A stretch of DNA of 64,000 nucleotides, taken from NCBI RefSeq assembly GCF_000737325.1, contig NZ_CP011125.1:3162001-3226000 (forward strand), given 5' to 3'. Below, one piece after another: positions 54,644 to 62,743 of this stretch. Position 1 is the first letter of the stretch; every line of letters begins with the position of its first letter. The notes beneath the pieces were generated by a model. The model was not told the origin of the DNA. It worked only from the letters and a program-made list of their open reading frames with translations, and searched no databases. The stretch is from Sandaracinus amylolyticus (GTDB lineage: Bacteria > Myxococcota_A > Polyangia > Polyangiales > Sandaracinaceae). The position numbers and the translations under genes were made by a program.

Positions 54644-55819
54644 GTGATCGTCTGCCCCCGTTGCGGCAAGGAGAACCAGGACCATTACAAGTTCTGCCTC
54701 GGCTGTGGTGCCGAGCTGCCGCGAGACGCCGCGCACGCGCCGAAGAGCTTCACGGCGGCGACGCCGCCGGCGGGTTTCCAGGGTGGATCGGGGGGCGCGA
54801 GCGGGGGCTTCGGTGCGCCGCAGGCTTCGCCTGCGCCGCGTCCGGGCGGGTTCGGTCCGCCGCCGGGGGGTGGGTTCGGTCCGCCGCCGCCGGTCGCGTC
54901 GCCGGCTCCGTCGTCGGGCTTCGGTGCGCCGGTGGGCGCGCCTCCGAGCGGAGGCTTCGGTCCGCCGCCCGCGATCTCGCCTGCGCCCGCGCCCGCGATG
55001 GCCGCGCCGCCGATGCCCGCAGCCGCGCCTGCGCCGGCTGCGGCCGCCGACACCGTGACCTGCCCGAAGTGCGGCAGCTCGAACAACAAGAACTTCAAGT
55101 TCTGCGGGACCTGTGGCCACCCGCTGCAGGGCGCGTCGGCCGCGCCGCCGCCGATGGCCGCGCCCGCCGCCGCGCCCGCGGTCTCGTCGGGCCCGAAGCG
55201 CGGCTCGCTCGTGCTCATCCGCCCCGACGGCAGCGAGGGCGACTCGTTCCCGCTCTCCGACATCACGGTCGTCGGCCGTGAAGCGGGCGGGCTCTTCGCG
55301 AGCGACTCGTACCTCTCGCCGCGCCACGCGACGTTCTCGTTCGGCGCCAGCGGCCTCACGGTGCGCGACGAGAGCAGCCTGAACGGCGTCTACATCCGCA
55401 TCGCCGCGGACACGCCGAGCGAGCTGCGCGACGGCGCCGTCTTCCGCATCGGCCAGGAGATCATCCGCTTCGAGCGCCTGAAGGCGTCGCCGCCGCAGCA
55501 GGGCGTCGAGGTGATGGGCAGCCCGAGCGCCGGCCTCGTCGGCCGCATCTGCCTCGTCATCGGCCGCGAGACGACCGGCAACTGCTACGCGATCCCCACG
55601 AGCGGTCTGCACCTGGGCCGTGAGCGCGGCGACATCCTGTTCCCCGACGACGGCTACGTCTCGGGCCTGCACTGCCGCCTCCACGAGGAGGGCGGCCGGA
55701 TGCTGATCACCGACGTCGGCAGCTCGAACGGCACGTTCCTGCGGATCACCGGGAGCGCACCGGTGCCGAGCGGCTCGCTGCTCCTGATGGGTCAGCAGCT
55801 CTTCCGCGTCGAGTTCTGA
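54644..55819 (+). CDS. Zinc-ribbon and FHA-domain protein with Pro/Gly linker
   Basis: 391-residue cytoplasmic protein. The GTG at 54644 has GAGGAG 6 bp upstream and gives VIVCPRCGKENQDHYKFCLGCG, a zinc ribbon. A long Pro/Gly/Ala linker (about 45-145, repeats of GGFGPPP) leads to a second ribbon CPKCGSSNNKNFKFCGTCG (about 150). Two FHA domains follow (FPLSDITVVGREAGGLFASDSYLSPRHATF, and IPTSGLHLGRERGDILFPDDGYVSGLHCRL with GSSNGTFLRI). Same architecture as the 51843 protein, so the two are paralogues flanking a kinase. It probably assembles on phosphothreonine targets. Confidence 0.9.
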   Translation: MIVCPRCGKENQDHYKFCLGCGAELPRDAAHAPKSFTAATPPAGFQGGSGGASGGFGAPQASPAPRPGGFGPPPGGGFGPPPPVASPAPSSGFGAPVGAPPSGGFGPPPAISPAPAPAMAAPPMPAAAPAPAAAADTVTCPKCGSSNNKNFKFCGTCGHPLQGASAAPPPMAAPAAAPAVSSGPKRGSLVLIRPDGSEGDSFPLSDITVVGREAGGLFASDSYLSPRHATFSFGASGLTVRDESSLNGVYIRIAADTPSELRDGAVFRIGQEIIRFERLKASPPQQGVEVMGSPSAGLVGRICLVIGRETTGNCYAIPTSGLHLGRERGDILFPDDGYVSGLHCRLHEEGGRMLITDVGSSNGTFLRITGSAPVPSGSLLLMGQQLFRVEF

Positions 55820-55839
55820 GCGCCCGACCGCACCAACGA

Positions 55840-55872
55840 GAAACGGCGGCCGCATCCCGCGGCCGCCGTTTC
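55840..55872 (+). terminator. Strong intrinsic terminator
   Basis: 14-bp perfect stem GAAACGGCGGCCGC / GCGGCCGCCGTTTC, loop ATCCC, then GTGCTTTC. It lies 20 bp past the FHA stop (55819) and 20 bp before the convergent hydrolase stop (55893), and could serve both. Confidence 0.85.
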
Positions 55873-55892
55873 GTGCTTTCTGGCCTCGAGCC

Positions 55893-56819
55893 TCAGCCCA
55901 CTTCGCGCCGAGAGCTCGCCTGGGGCGCGAACCGATCCGCGAGCCACTTCGCGATCCGCACCTCGACCGCGACGGGCTGCTCGACCGGCGCCGCGTGGCT
56001 CGCGCCACGCAGCAGGAAGAACTCGGCGCCCGGGATCACGTCCGCCATGTGCTGCGCGAGCGCGTTCGGCGTGAACGTGTCGCGCTCCGCCGCGACGACC
56101 AGCGCCGGCACGTGGATGCGCTCGAGCACGTCCTCCGCGGTGTGCTCGCCCGCCAGGCGCAGCATCGCGAAGAAGATGCCCGGCTCCATCGACGCGACGT
56201 GCTCCATGTAGAACCGGAAGTCCTCCTCGCGGATCGCGAGCGCGTCCACCTCGCGCGCCAGCTGCGCGAAGCGGAACGCCAGCGCCGGCGGGATGCGCCC
56301 CCACACCGCGCGCGCGAGGCCCTGGTTCCTCTCGACGACGTCGATGATCGACGGCAGGACGGTCTTCAGCACGTCGCTGCCGTGGAAGGTCGTCGTGATC
56401 TTCCCGTACGAGCCGCACAGCAGCGCCAGCCCGCGCACGCGATCGGGCGCCAGGCGATACGCCTCGAGCGACACCTGCGTGCCCATCGAGTGGCCCGCGA
56501 GGATCGCGCTCTCGATCCCCGCTGCGTCCATCACCGCGAGCAGATCACGCGCGTGCGCGGGGATGTCGATGCGCGCCGCATCGACGGGCAACCCACTGCG
56601 CCCGTGCGCGCGGTAGTGCCAGTGCACCACGCGATGCCGCTCGGCGAGGTGCGGCTGGAGATAACGCCACGCGAACCCGTCGCAGCCGATGCCGTCGCTC
56701 AGGATCCACGTGGGACCGGCCGCGCCGGACTCCAGCACGTCGGGCCGCGGCCCGCGCACCCCGTAGAACAAGCGGGTGCCATCGGGCGCGGTCGCGAACG
56801 CTTGTCGGTCGTACTGCAT
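55893..56819 (-). CDS. Alpha/beta-hydrolase
   Basis: 308-residue cytoplasmic hydrolase with the canonical fold. The nucleophile elbow is GHSMGTQ (about 109-115, Ser111), the oxyanion part LSDGIGCDGFAWRYL (about 40), the acid likely in VVAAERDTFTPNALA (Asp255), and the histidine in RGASHAAPVEQP (His280). The helix-4 pattern of GRSGLPVDAARIDI is typical. The substrate is unknown: an ester, a lactone or a haloalkane are all possible. Its upstream leader holds four copies of GCAGCGAGAG-like short repeats. Confidence 0.88.
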   Translation of the reverse strand: MQYDRQAFATAPDGTRLFYGVRGPRPDVLESGAAGPTWILSDGIGCDGFAWRYLQPHLAERHRVVHWHYRAHGRSGLPVDAARIDIPAHARDLLAVMDAAGIESAILAGHSMGTQVSLEAYRLAPDRVRGLALLCGSYGKITTTFHGSDVLKTVLPSIIDVVERNQGLARAVWGRIPPALAFRFAQLAREVDALAIREEDFRFYMEHVASMEPGIFFAMLRLAGEHTAEDVLERIHVPALVVAAERDTFTPNALAQHMADVIPGAEFFLLRGASHAAPVEQPVAVEVRIAKWLADRFAPQASSRREVG

Positions 56820-56990
56820 GGGACCGGTCTTGCCGTGCCGCAGCGAGAGTTGCTCGGGCCGCAGCGAGAGAGATGCGTGCGCCGCGAGAGACCGCGTGGG
56901 CTGCAGCGAGAGAGCCGTCAGCGAGAAGGGAGACGAACGAGACGAGCGGCGTCGTACGACCGTGGAGCGCGACGTCGCCCGTGTCGGGCG

Positions 56991-57188
56991 TCAGCCCTCC
57001 TCGCCTCCCTCGCCCTCGTCCACGTCGTTGACCGAGGGGAGCTTCCGGATCTCCGGCAGCCCGATCTTCACGCAGCGCTGGACGATCCACGACAGCGACC
57101 GGTCCAGACGGGCCGCCTCGTGCTGGATGTCCTGAAGCATCGACTCGGGGAAGTACAAGCTCTGCTTGCGCTTGTCGGTGCCCGCCAT
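56991..57188 (-). CDS. Small ribbon-helix-helix-like protein (TIGR04563-like)
   Basis: 65-residue protein. The ATG at 57188 follows AGGAAGG and gives MAGTDKRKQSLYFPESMLQD. The strand QSLYFPE, then helix IQHEAARLDRSLSWIVQRCVK, is a ribbon-helix-helix DNA-binding fold. The strings KRKQSLYFP and DRSLSWIVQ recall the TIGR04563 family, seen mostly in myxobacteria. The tail SVNDVDEGEGGEEG is acidic. It may regulate the divergent protease gene ctpA (57264), whose start lies within 75 bp. Confidence 0.82.
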   Translation of the reverse strand: MAGTDKRKQSLYFPESMLQDIQHEAARLDRSLSWIVQRCVKIGLPEIRKLPSVNDVDEGEGGEEG

Positions 57189-57247
57189 CCGTGTGCCTTC
57201 CTTGTTTGAAGCGAGCCGCTTGGGCGCGACCCGATCGGACGCCGATG

Positions 57248-57276
57248 GTACTACACGCATACCGTGGAACGGTCAA
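57248..57276 (-). promoter_or_regulatory. Candidate promoter for the ribbon-helix-helix gene
   Basis: On the minus strand TTGACC (57276-57271) and TAGTAC (57253-57248), spacer exactly 17 bp, 60 bp before the ATG. It overlaps the first codons of the divergent protease gene, so the two promoters cannot be independent. Confidence 0.4.
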
Positions 57277-58673
57277 CGAATGTCGGGAACGCGACGCGGA
57301 CGGGGACCGCGCGAGCGGAACGTGCGAGGTCGCGTCGTCTGTGGGCCGTGTGCGCGTCGGCGTTCGCCGGTGCGTTCGCCGCGGTGCTCGTGCTCGGCGC
57401 GACGCTGCTGCTGGGTGGGCGCGCGGAGGCCACGCCGACGCGCGCGAGCCCGTACGCGAACCTCGCGATCTTCGCGCGCGCCCTCGCGCACATCGAGGCC
57501 TCGCACGTCGAGCCGCCCGATCAGGATCGGCTGATCTACGGCGCGATCAAAGGGATGGTCGAGACGCTCGACCCGCACAGCACGTTCCTCGATCCCGAGG
57601 AGTACCGGATCCTCACCAGCGACACGCAGGGTCGCTTCGGCGGCATCGGCGTGTCGATCGACGTGCGCGACGGATGGCTGACGGTGCACGGCGTCACCGA
57701 GGGCAGCCCCGCGGATCGCGCGGGCGTGATCCCCGGCGATCGCTTCCTCACGATCGACGGCTGGGCCGCGCGCGACATGCCGATCTCCGAGGCGGTGCGC
57801 CGCATGCGCGGCGATCCCGGCACCGAGGTGCGCGTGCGCATCCGCCGCGAGAACGTCGAGGACGCGGTCGAGGTCACGCTCACGCGCGAGGTGATCCACG
57901 TCGAGGCGGTCGAGGCGCGCGTGCTGCCGGATCGCGTCGTCTACGTGCGCATCCGATCGTTCCAGGGGACCACGACGGACGAGCTCCGCGCCGCGATCGA
58001 TCACGCCGCCGAGGAGACGCGCGACGCGGGCGGCATCAGCGGCGTGATGCTCGATCTGCGCGGCAATCCGGGAGGATTGCTCGACGAGGCGGTGCGCGTC
58101 TCCGACGAGTTCCTCGAGGAGGGCGTGATCGTCTCGACGCGCGCGCGCGGCGGTGAGCTCATCGAGGAAGCGCGCGCGCGGCGCGCAGGCACGCGACCGA
58201 ATTGGCCGATGGTGATCCTCGTCGATCACTTCAGCGCGAGCGCGTCGGAGATCGTCGCGGGCGCGCTCCAGGATCATCGCCGCGCGGTCGTCGTCGGATC
58301 GCGCACGTGGGGGAAGGGCAGCGTGCAGAACATCGTCGAGCTGCCCGACGGAAGCGCGCTCAAGCTGACGGTCGCGCGCTACTTCACGCCGAACGGCACG
58401 TCGATCCAGGCGCACGGCATCGACCCCGACGTCGAGGTCGAGCAGCTCGACGCGGAGACGCTCGCACGCCTGCGCCGCGAGGGCGTCGTGGTGAGCGAGG
58501 CGGTGCTCGAGGGGCACCTGTCGGGCGAGCGCGAGCGACGCACCGAGACGAGCACACCGCGCGACCAAGCGCGCACCGGGCCGAGCGAGGGCGACGCGAG
58601 CGAAGGCTCGCTCGACGACGACTTCCAGGCCCACCTCGCGCACGAGATCCTGCGCGCGATGATCTCGCGCTGA
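57264..58673 (+). CDS. Carboxyl-terminal processing protease (S41 family, CtpA-like)
   Basis: 469-residue envelope protease that trims or degrades exported proteins. Signal anchor at about 25-53 (LWAVCASAFAGAFAAVLVLGATLLLGG). Then a helical part with ARALAHIEASHVEPPDQDRLIYGAIKGMVETLDPHSTFLDP (the N-terminal S41 helix), a PDZ domain (about 125-210, GIGVSIDVRDGWLTVHGVTEGSPADRAG), and the catalytic core (DHFSASASEIVAGAL, Ser about 333, and SRTWGKGSVQN, Lys about 358). The C-terminal extension is acidic. The start is GTG at 57264, with no better ATG in frame. It is followed at once by a giant hairpin. Confidence 0.93.
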   Translation: MERSTNVGNATRTGTARAERARSRRLWAVCASAFAGAFAAVLVLGATLLLGGRAEATPTRASPYANLAIFARALAHIEASHVEPPDQDRLIYGAIKGMVETLDPHSTFLDPEEYRILTSDTQGRFGGIGVSIDVRDGWLTVHGVTEGSPADRAGVIPGDRFLTIDGWAARDMPISEAVRRMRGDPGTEVRVRIRRENVEDAVEVTLTREVIHVEAVEARVLPDRVVYVRIRSFQGTTTDELRAAIDHAAEETRDAGGISGVMLDLRGNPGGLLDEAVRVSDEFLEEGVIVSTRARGGELIEEARARRAGTRPNWPMVILVDHFSASASEIVAGALQDHRRAVVVGSRTWGKGSVQNIVELPDGSALKLTVARYFTPNGTSIQAHGIDPDVEVEQLDAETLARLRREGVVVSEAVLEGHLSGERERRTETSTPRDQARTGPSEGDASEGSLDDDFQAHLAHEILRAMISR

Positions 58674-58745
58674 AGGTGTGACCAGACCGCGCGTGGTGCG
58701 ACGAACGGCACGTCGCACCTCGCGCGGTCAGGTCACACCTTCAGC
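58669..58745 (+). terminator. 35-bp-stem hairpin terminator after ctpA
   Basis: Arms 58669-58703 and 58711-58745 pair over 35 positions with two mismatches, around a 7-nt loop. Outer parts GCTGAAGGTGTGACC / GGTCACACCTTCAGC are perfect. The ctpA stop codon TGA is inside the stem. TCTGTTTTCC follows. Far longer than the usual intrinsic terminator. Confidence 0.9.
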
Positions 58746-59306
58746 TCTGTTTTCCTGGTCGAGCATCTTCGATGCTCGACGGTGCGCGCTGCGCGCGCTT
58801 TGGTGCCACGACGCGCTCGGCGACGATGGGCGTCGCTCACGGCGTCCGTGCGCACTGCGCGATGTCGGCTGCACGGCGTGCGCACTGCGCGCGCTGTCGG
58901 CTGCACGGCGTGCGCACTGCGCGCGCTTCGGTGCCACGACGCGCTCGGCGACGATGGGCGTCGCCCACGGCTTCCATGCGCACTGCGCGCGCTGTCGGCT
59001 GCACGGCGTGCGCACTGCGCGCGATGCTCGCGCTGCGCGACGTGTGCACTGCGCGCTGCGCGCTCCACGACGCGCGCGCTGCGCGCTCCACGACGCGCGC
59101 GCTGCGCGCTCCACGACGCGCGCGCTGCGCGCTCCACGACGCGCGATGCTCGGCCGCACGATGCGCGATGCTGGGCTGCACGATGCGCGTGACGCGCGGT
59201 CGGAGCGCACCTCGTACCACCGTGTCGCTCGGCGCTCCGTGCTGTCTCTCGTGTGAGGCTCGGAGGGCGCACATCGAGAGCCTTGATCGTCGCGGTGCTC
59301 GCTCGG
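58746..59306. repeat. Complex intergenic repeat region between ctpA and the vWA gene
   Basis: 561 bp without credible genes. It contains a second small hairpin (GTCGAGCATC / GATGCTCGAC, 58758-58780). A segment beginning GGTGCCACGACGCGCTCGGC is duplicated at 58802 and 58930. GTCGGCTGCACGGCGTGCGC occurs at 58864, 58896 and 58994. Four 23-bp units with CTCCACGACGCGCGC begin at 59063, 59086, 59109 and 59132. Many GCGCGC and TGCGCA words recur. The long open frames seen in it are produced by this repetition. Confidence 0.85.
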
Positions 59307-60377
59307 ATGATGCGCGCCGTGTCCAAGCGCTTCATCCAACATCGTTCGTGGTTCGTGCTGGCGATCGCGGCAGCGGTCGTCGGCTGTGGTGGGCTCCGGG
59401 TCGCGATGGTCGACTCGGCGTACCAGCGTCCCAGCAACGTCGCCGTCTACTTCACGGTCGACACCGCGGGTGGCGATCCCGTCGGCGGCCTGCAGGCGAC
59501 CGACTTCCGCATCTACGAGGACGGGCAGCTCGTCTCGCCCACCGAGAGCGAGCAGACGATCGTCAATCCCGAGGTCGCCGCCGAGCACTACACGCTGCTG
59601 CTCGTCGACATGAGCGGCAGCGTCGTCGAGAGCGATCAGGTGCCCGCGCTGCAGCAGGCGGCGACGGAGTTCACCGCGCAGCTCGAGGGGCACCAGAAGG
59701 TCGCCGTCTACGCGTTCGACGGTGCCGAGGATCTCTACGCGATCGCCGACTTCACCTCGGGCGGCGGCGCGCAGGGCGCGATCGGGCGGCTCGGATCGTT
59801 CCGTCCTCGCGATCCGTCGACGAACCTCCACGGCGCGGTGGTGCAGGGCATCGCGGTGCTCGACGCGGAGCTCGCGCGCTCGCGCGTGCCGCTGCGCTTC
59901 GGGACGATCGTCGTGTTCACCGACGGCAGCGATCGCGCCGCGCGCATCACGCGCAACGAGATGGGGCGCGCCATCGACGCGTCGCCCTACGACATCTTCG
60001 CGATCGGCGTCGGCAGCGAGATCGACGAGGGCACCCTCGGCGCGGTCGGCCGCGACGGCTACGTGCTCGTCGAGGACACCGCCGCCGTCACCCAGGCGTT
60101 CCAGCAGATCGGCGCGCACATCCTCGCGATGACCCAGCGCTTCTACCTGCTGAGCTACTGCAGCCCGGCGCGCGCGGGCACGCACGAGGTGACGGTCGAG
60201 GCGGTCACGCCCGACGCACGCGGCTCGCTGACCTACGAGTTCGACGCGACGGGCTTCGGCCCCGACTGCAACCCGAGCCGGCCGCCGCCGTTCGCGATCG
60301 GCAACGCGCGCAACACGCGCACCCGCCCGCGCGCCGAGCGCGGCGCCCGCATCGAGGTGCGCGCCACGGCGCAGTGA
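59307..60377 (+). CDS. von Willebrand factor A-domain lipoprotein
   Basis: 356-residue predicted lipoprotein. Two ATGs at 59307 and 59310; the signal peptide RFIQHRSWFVLAIAAAVVGC has lipobox AVVGC. A short N-terminal beta-sandwich (PVGGLQATDFRIYEDGQ, resembling bacterial Ig/VWFA-adjacent domains) precedes a vWA domain (about 95-290). Its metal-ion site is DMSGS (VDMSGSVVESD, about 105), with TNLHGAVVQG and FTDGSDRAA (Asp in TDG). vWA domains bind proteins via a metal ion, often as adhesins or assembly factors. The tail is rich in Arg. Between two repeat-laden regions. Confidence 0.9.
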   Translation: MMRAVSKRFIQHRSWFVLAIAAAVVGCGGLRVAMVDSAYQRPSNVAVYFTVDTAGGDPVGGLQATDFRIYEDGQLVSPTESEQTIVNPEVAAEHYTLLLVDMSGSVVESDQVPALQQAATEFTAQLEGHQKVAVYAFDGAEDLYAIADFTSGGGAQGAIGRLGSFRPRDPSTNLHGAVVQGIAVLDAELARSRVPLRFGTIVVFTDGSDRAARITRNEMGRAIDASPYDIFAIGVGSEIDEGTLGAVGRDGYVLVEDTAAVTQAFQQIGAHILAMTQRFYLLSYCSPARAGTHEVTVEAVTPDARGSLTYEFDATGFGPDCNPSRPPPFAIGNARNTRTRPRAERGARIEVRATAQ

Positions 60378-60424
60378 TCCGCGGGTCCGGACGTTCGGAG
60401 TCCCGAATTTCGCGGTGTTTCGGG

Positions 60425-60886
60425 GTGAAGACCATCCCGAAGCGCCGCGAACGGTCATGTCGCGGGGTGATGACCCTCCGTGATCGCCGATGACGGCGGT
60501 TCGGCGGGGTGACGACCCTCCCGGATCGCCGAACACGGCGATCGGCCGGGGTGAACACCGTCGTCGATCGGCGTCCACGGCGCCGTCGCGGGGTGAACAC
60601 CGTCGTCGATCGCCGTTCGCGGCGCCGTCGCGGGGTGAACACCGTCGTCGATCGCCGTTCGCGGCGCCGTCGCGGGGTGAACACCGTCGTCGATCGGCGT
60701 CCACGGCGCCGTCGCGGGGTGAACACCGTCGTCGATCGGCGTCCACGGCGCTGTCGCGGGGTGAACACCGTCGTCGATCGGCGTCCACGGCGCCGTCGCG
60801 GGGTGAACACCGTCGTCGATCGCCGTCCACGGCGGCACCGGGCGGCGAAGACCGTGATCTCGCGATGTTCCGACCGCCGGGCGCGG
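60425..60886. repeat. 42-bp tandem repeat array, eleven copies
   Basis: Units with GTGA..ACC at the start begin at 60425, 60467, 60509, 60551, 60593, 60635, 60677, 60719, 60761, 60803 and (degraded) 60845, a strict 42-bp step. Units 4 to 10 are nearly identical (GCGGGGTGAACACCGTCGTC, then GATCGGCGTCCACGGCG or GATCGCCGTTCGCGGCG). The outer units are more diverged. Because 42 is a multiple of three, all frames stay open, but no start, codon pattern or family resemblance supports a protein. In the convergent gap between the vWA gene and mlaD. Confidence 0.95.
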
Positions 60887-60961
60887 CACGAGAGCGCCTC
60901 GCGCGGTCGGGACCACCCCGGGCGCCACGGAGGGTCGTTTCGTGGGCGCCGAACCACGACC

Positions 60962-61302
60962 GACCACCGGTCGTCGGTGGCTGCGGGTGGTCGGGACCAC
61001 GACGGACCACCGGTCGTCGGTGGTTGCGGGTGGTCGGGACCACGATGGACCGCCGGTCGTCGGTGGTCGCCGGTGGTTCGGTGGCTTCGGACCGCCGGTC
61101 GCCGGTGGTCGCGGGTGGTCGGGACCATGACGGACCACCGGTCCTCGGTGGTCGCCGGTGGTTCGAGGGCCTCGAGCCGGCGGTGTCGGCGGTCGCGGGT
61201 GGTTGGGACCACGAGGGCCCGGCGGTCGTCGGTGGTCGCTCGTGGTTTGGGACCACGACGACCGCCGCTCGTCGGTCGTGCCTGGTGGCTCGCGCGCGGC
61301 GG
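60962..61302. repeat. 42-43-bp tandem repeat array, eight copies
   Basis: Units start at 60962, 61005, 61048, 61090, 61133, 61174, 61217 and 61260, steps of 43, 43, 42, 43, 41, 43 and 43. Each has a hairpin core ACCACCG...CGGTGGT and a GGGTGGTCGGGACCAC stretch. Sequence differs from the array at 60425 but has nearly the same period. Confidence 0.93.
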
Positions 61303-61320
61303 GTGAGCGCCGCGCGGCGC

Positions 61321-62451
61321 TCACTCGGGCTGGGGCTCGGGGCGCGGCGCGGGGTCGCGCGCTTCGTCCTCGCGGATCGAGTAGCGCACCAGCGCGCGCA
61401 GGATGTCGTTGCGCTCGAGGTTGCCGGTGATGCGCTTGATGTCCTCGTAGATCGACGGATCCACGAGCAGGCCGCCGATCGTGCCGCGGCCCGCGCGCAC
61501 GTCCGCCATGACCGCGCGCAGGTCGCCGCTGATCGCCGTCAGGTTCGAGATCAGATCGCCCGCCGAGTCGCCGTAGAGCAGCTCGTGCGCGTTGCCGTCG
61601 CCGGTGCGGATGTCGCGCAGGATCGTCGCGGCCTCGCCCGCGGTGTCGGCGAGGTTCGACACCAGGCGCGTGCCCGTCTCGCCGTAGATGAGCTCGTGCG
61701 CGGTGCCGTCTCCGTCGCGGATCTCGTTGGTGATCGCGCGCACGTTGCGGGCCGTCTGCGCGAGCTCGGACGTCGCGACCTGCACCGAGCCGAGCGTGCT
61801 CTCGACGCGATCCGCGAGCTGCGGATCGCGGATGAGGCGCGGGATCGTCCCGTCCTCCTCGGCGAGCATGCGCGTGAGCTCCGCGACGTTGTGGCTGATC
61901 GCGTGGAGGTCGCGCCGGAAGTCCTCGTCGGCGAGCGTCTCGGTGAACTCGCGGACGTTCTCGACGGCGGGGCGCGCGTCCTCCATGAGCTCGCCCGCGC
62001 TCGAGAGCGCGCCGAAGATGCCGCCGGTCTCCTGGCTCGGGATCATCGCGCCCGCGGGCAGCGGCTCGCCGCGACCGGGCGAGAGATCGACGAGCATGTC
62101 GCCGAGCAGGCCCTTGCTGCCGAGCGTCGCGACGGTGCCGCCGGCGCCGGTCGCGGGATCGGTGGGCGAGGTGACGAGGTGGTGCACGTCCTCGCGCACC
62201 TCGAGCACGACCTCGAGCTCACCGTTGTCGGTGAAGTTGATGGCGGAGACGGTGCCGACCTCGATGCCCGCGAGGCGGATCGGCGATCCCGGGCGCAGGC
62301 CCGAGACGTTGGCGAACACCGTGCGGAACTCGAGCCGTGAAGCGAAGAGCGCGCTGCGGTTGCCGAGCGTGAAGACGAGCGCGGCACCGATGACGAGCGC
62401 GAGTGTGACGAAGATGCCGACCTTGAACTCGGTGGAGCGGCCTGAATTCAT
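61321..62451 (-). CDS. MlaD-type MCE-domain lipid-transport protein
   Basis: 376-residue inner-membrane-anchored periplasmic protein of the MCE family, the lipid-carrying ring of phospholipid transporters. One N-terminal helix (VGIFVTLALVIGAALVFTLG, about 11-30), then the MCE domain (FRTVFANVSGLRPGSPIRLAGIEVGTVSAI). A long helical tail (about 150-350) holds repeats ending in DGTAHELIYGE and DGNAHELLYGD. The last residues are acidic/Pro-rich. It is about twice the length of E. coli MlaD, as is common in Deltaproteobacteria. It lies 292 bp after mlaF on the same strand. The permease MlaE is not in between. Confidence 0.92.
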   Translation of the reverse strand: MNSGRSTEFKVGIFVTLALVIGAALVFTLGNRSALFASRLEFRTVFANVSGLRPGSPIRLAGIEVGTVSAINFTDNGELEVVLEVREDVHHLVTSPTDPATGAGGTVATLGSKGLLGDMLVDLSPGRGEPLPAGAMIPSQETGGIFGALSSAGELMEDARPAVENVREFTETLADEDFRRDLHAISHNVAELTRMLAEEDGTIPRLIRDPQLADRVESTLGSVQVATSELAQTARNVRAITNEIRDGDGTAHELIYGETGTRLVSNLADTAGEAATILRDIRTGDGNAHELLYGDSAGDLISNLTAISGDLRAVMADVRAGRGTIGGLLVDPSIYEDIKRITGNLERNDILRALVRYSIREDEARDPAPRPEPQPE

Positions 62452-62570
62452 GAAGTCGTGAGCCTCTCTATCGGCCCCTCGTAGGACACCCCTCGAACAC
62501 CGTCAACATGTCCCCCGTGGGGCGATGTGGGGAGGCGTCACGCGCAGTCCACAGGACGGCCGAACACCAC

Positions 62571-62710
62571 ATGACGACCGACCACGACCACGACCACGAC
62601 GACGACCACGACCACGACGACGACCACGACCACGACCACGAGGTCCACGTCGACGGCGGCCGTCCGTGCACGCGAACGTGGTCGTGGTCGTGAACGTGGT
62701 CGTGGTCGTC
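62571..62710. repeat. CACGAC hexamer tract with inverted partner
   Basis: About 60 bp of GACCAC/GACGAC hexamers (62577-62642) followed 45 bp later by complementary GTGGTC hexamers (62681-62709), so the DNA or RNA can fold back. In one frame it reads MTTDHDHDHDDDHDHDDDHD, a His/Asp-rich peptide of 40 residues from an ATG at 62571 with no ribosome site. It lies between mlaF and mlaD. Confidence 0.8.
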
Positions 62711-62743
62711 AACGCGACGCGAAGGTGCTCGTCGGTCCGCCGC

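Noticed and set aside
58732-59306. Possible protein in the repeat region after ctpA
   Set aside because: The frames are made of RCALHDARAARS-type repeats that follow from 23- and 32-bp DNA units.
60378-61320. Open frames of repeating 14-residue units on both strands (such as GVNTVVDRRPRRRR)
   Set aside because: A 42-bp DNA period keeps all six frames open; none has a start with ribosome site or a third-base bias like the real genes, and strongly Arg-rich readings occur on both strands.
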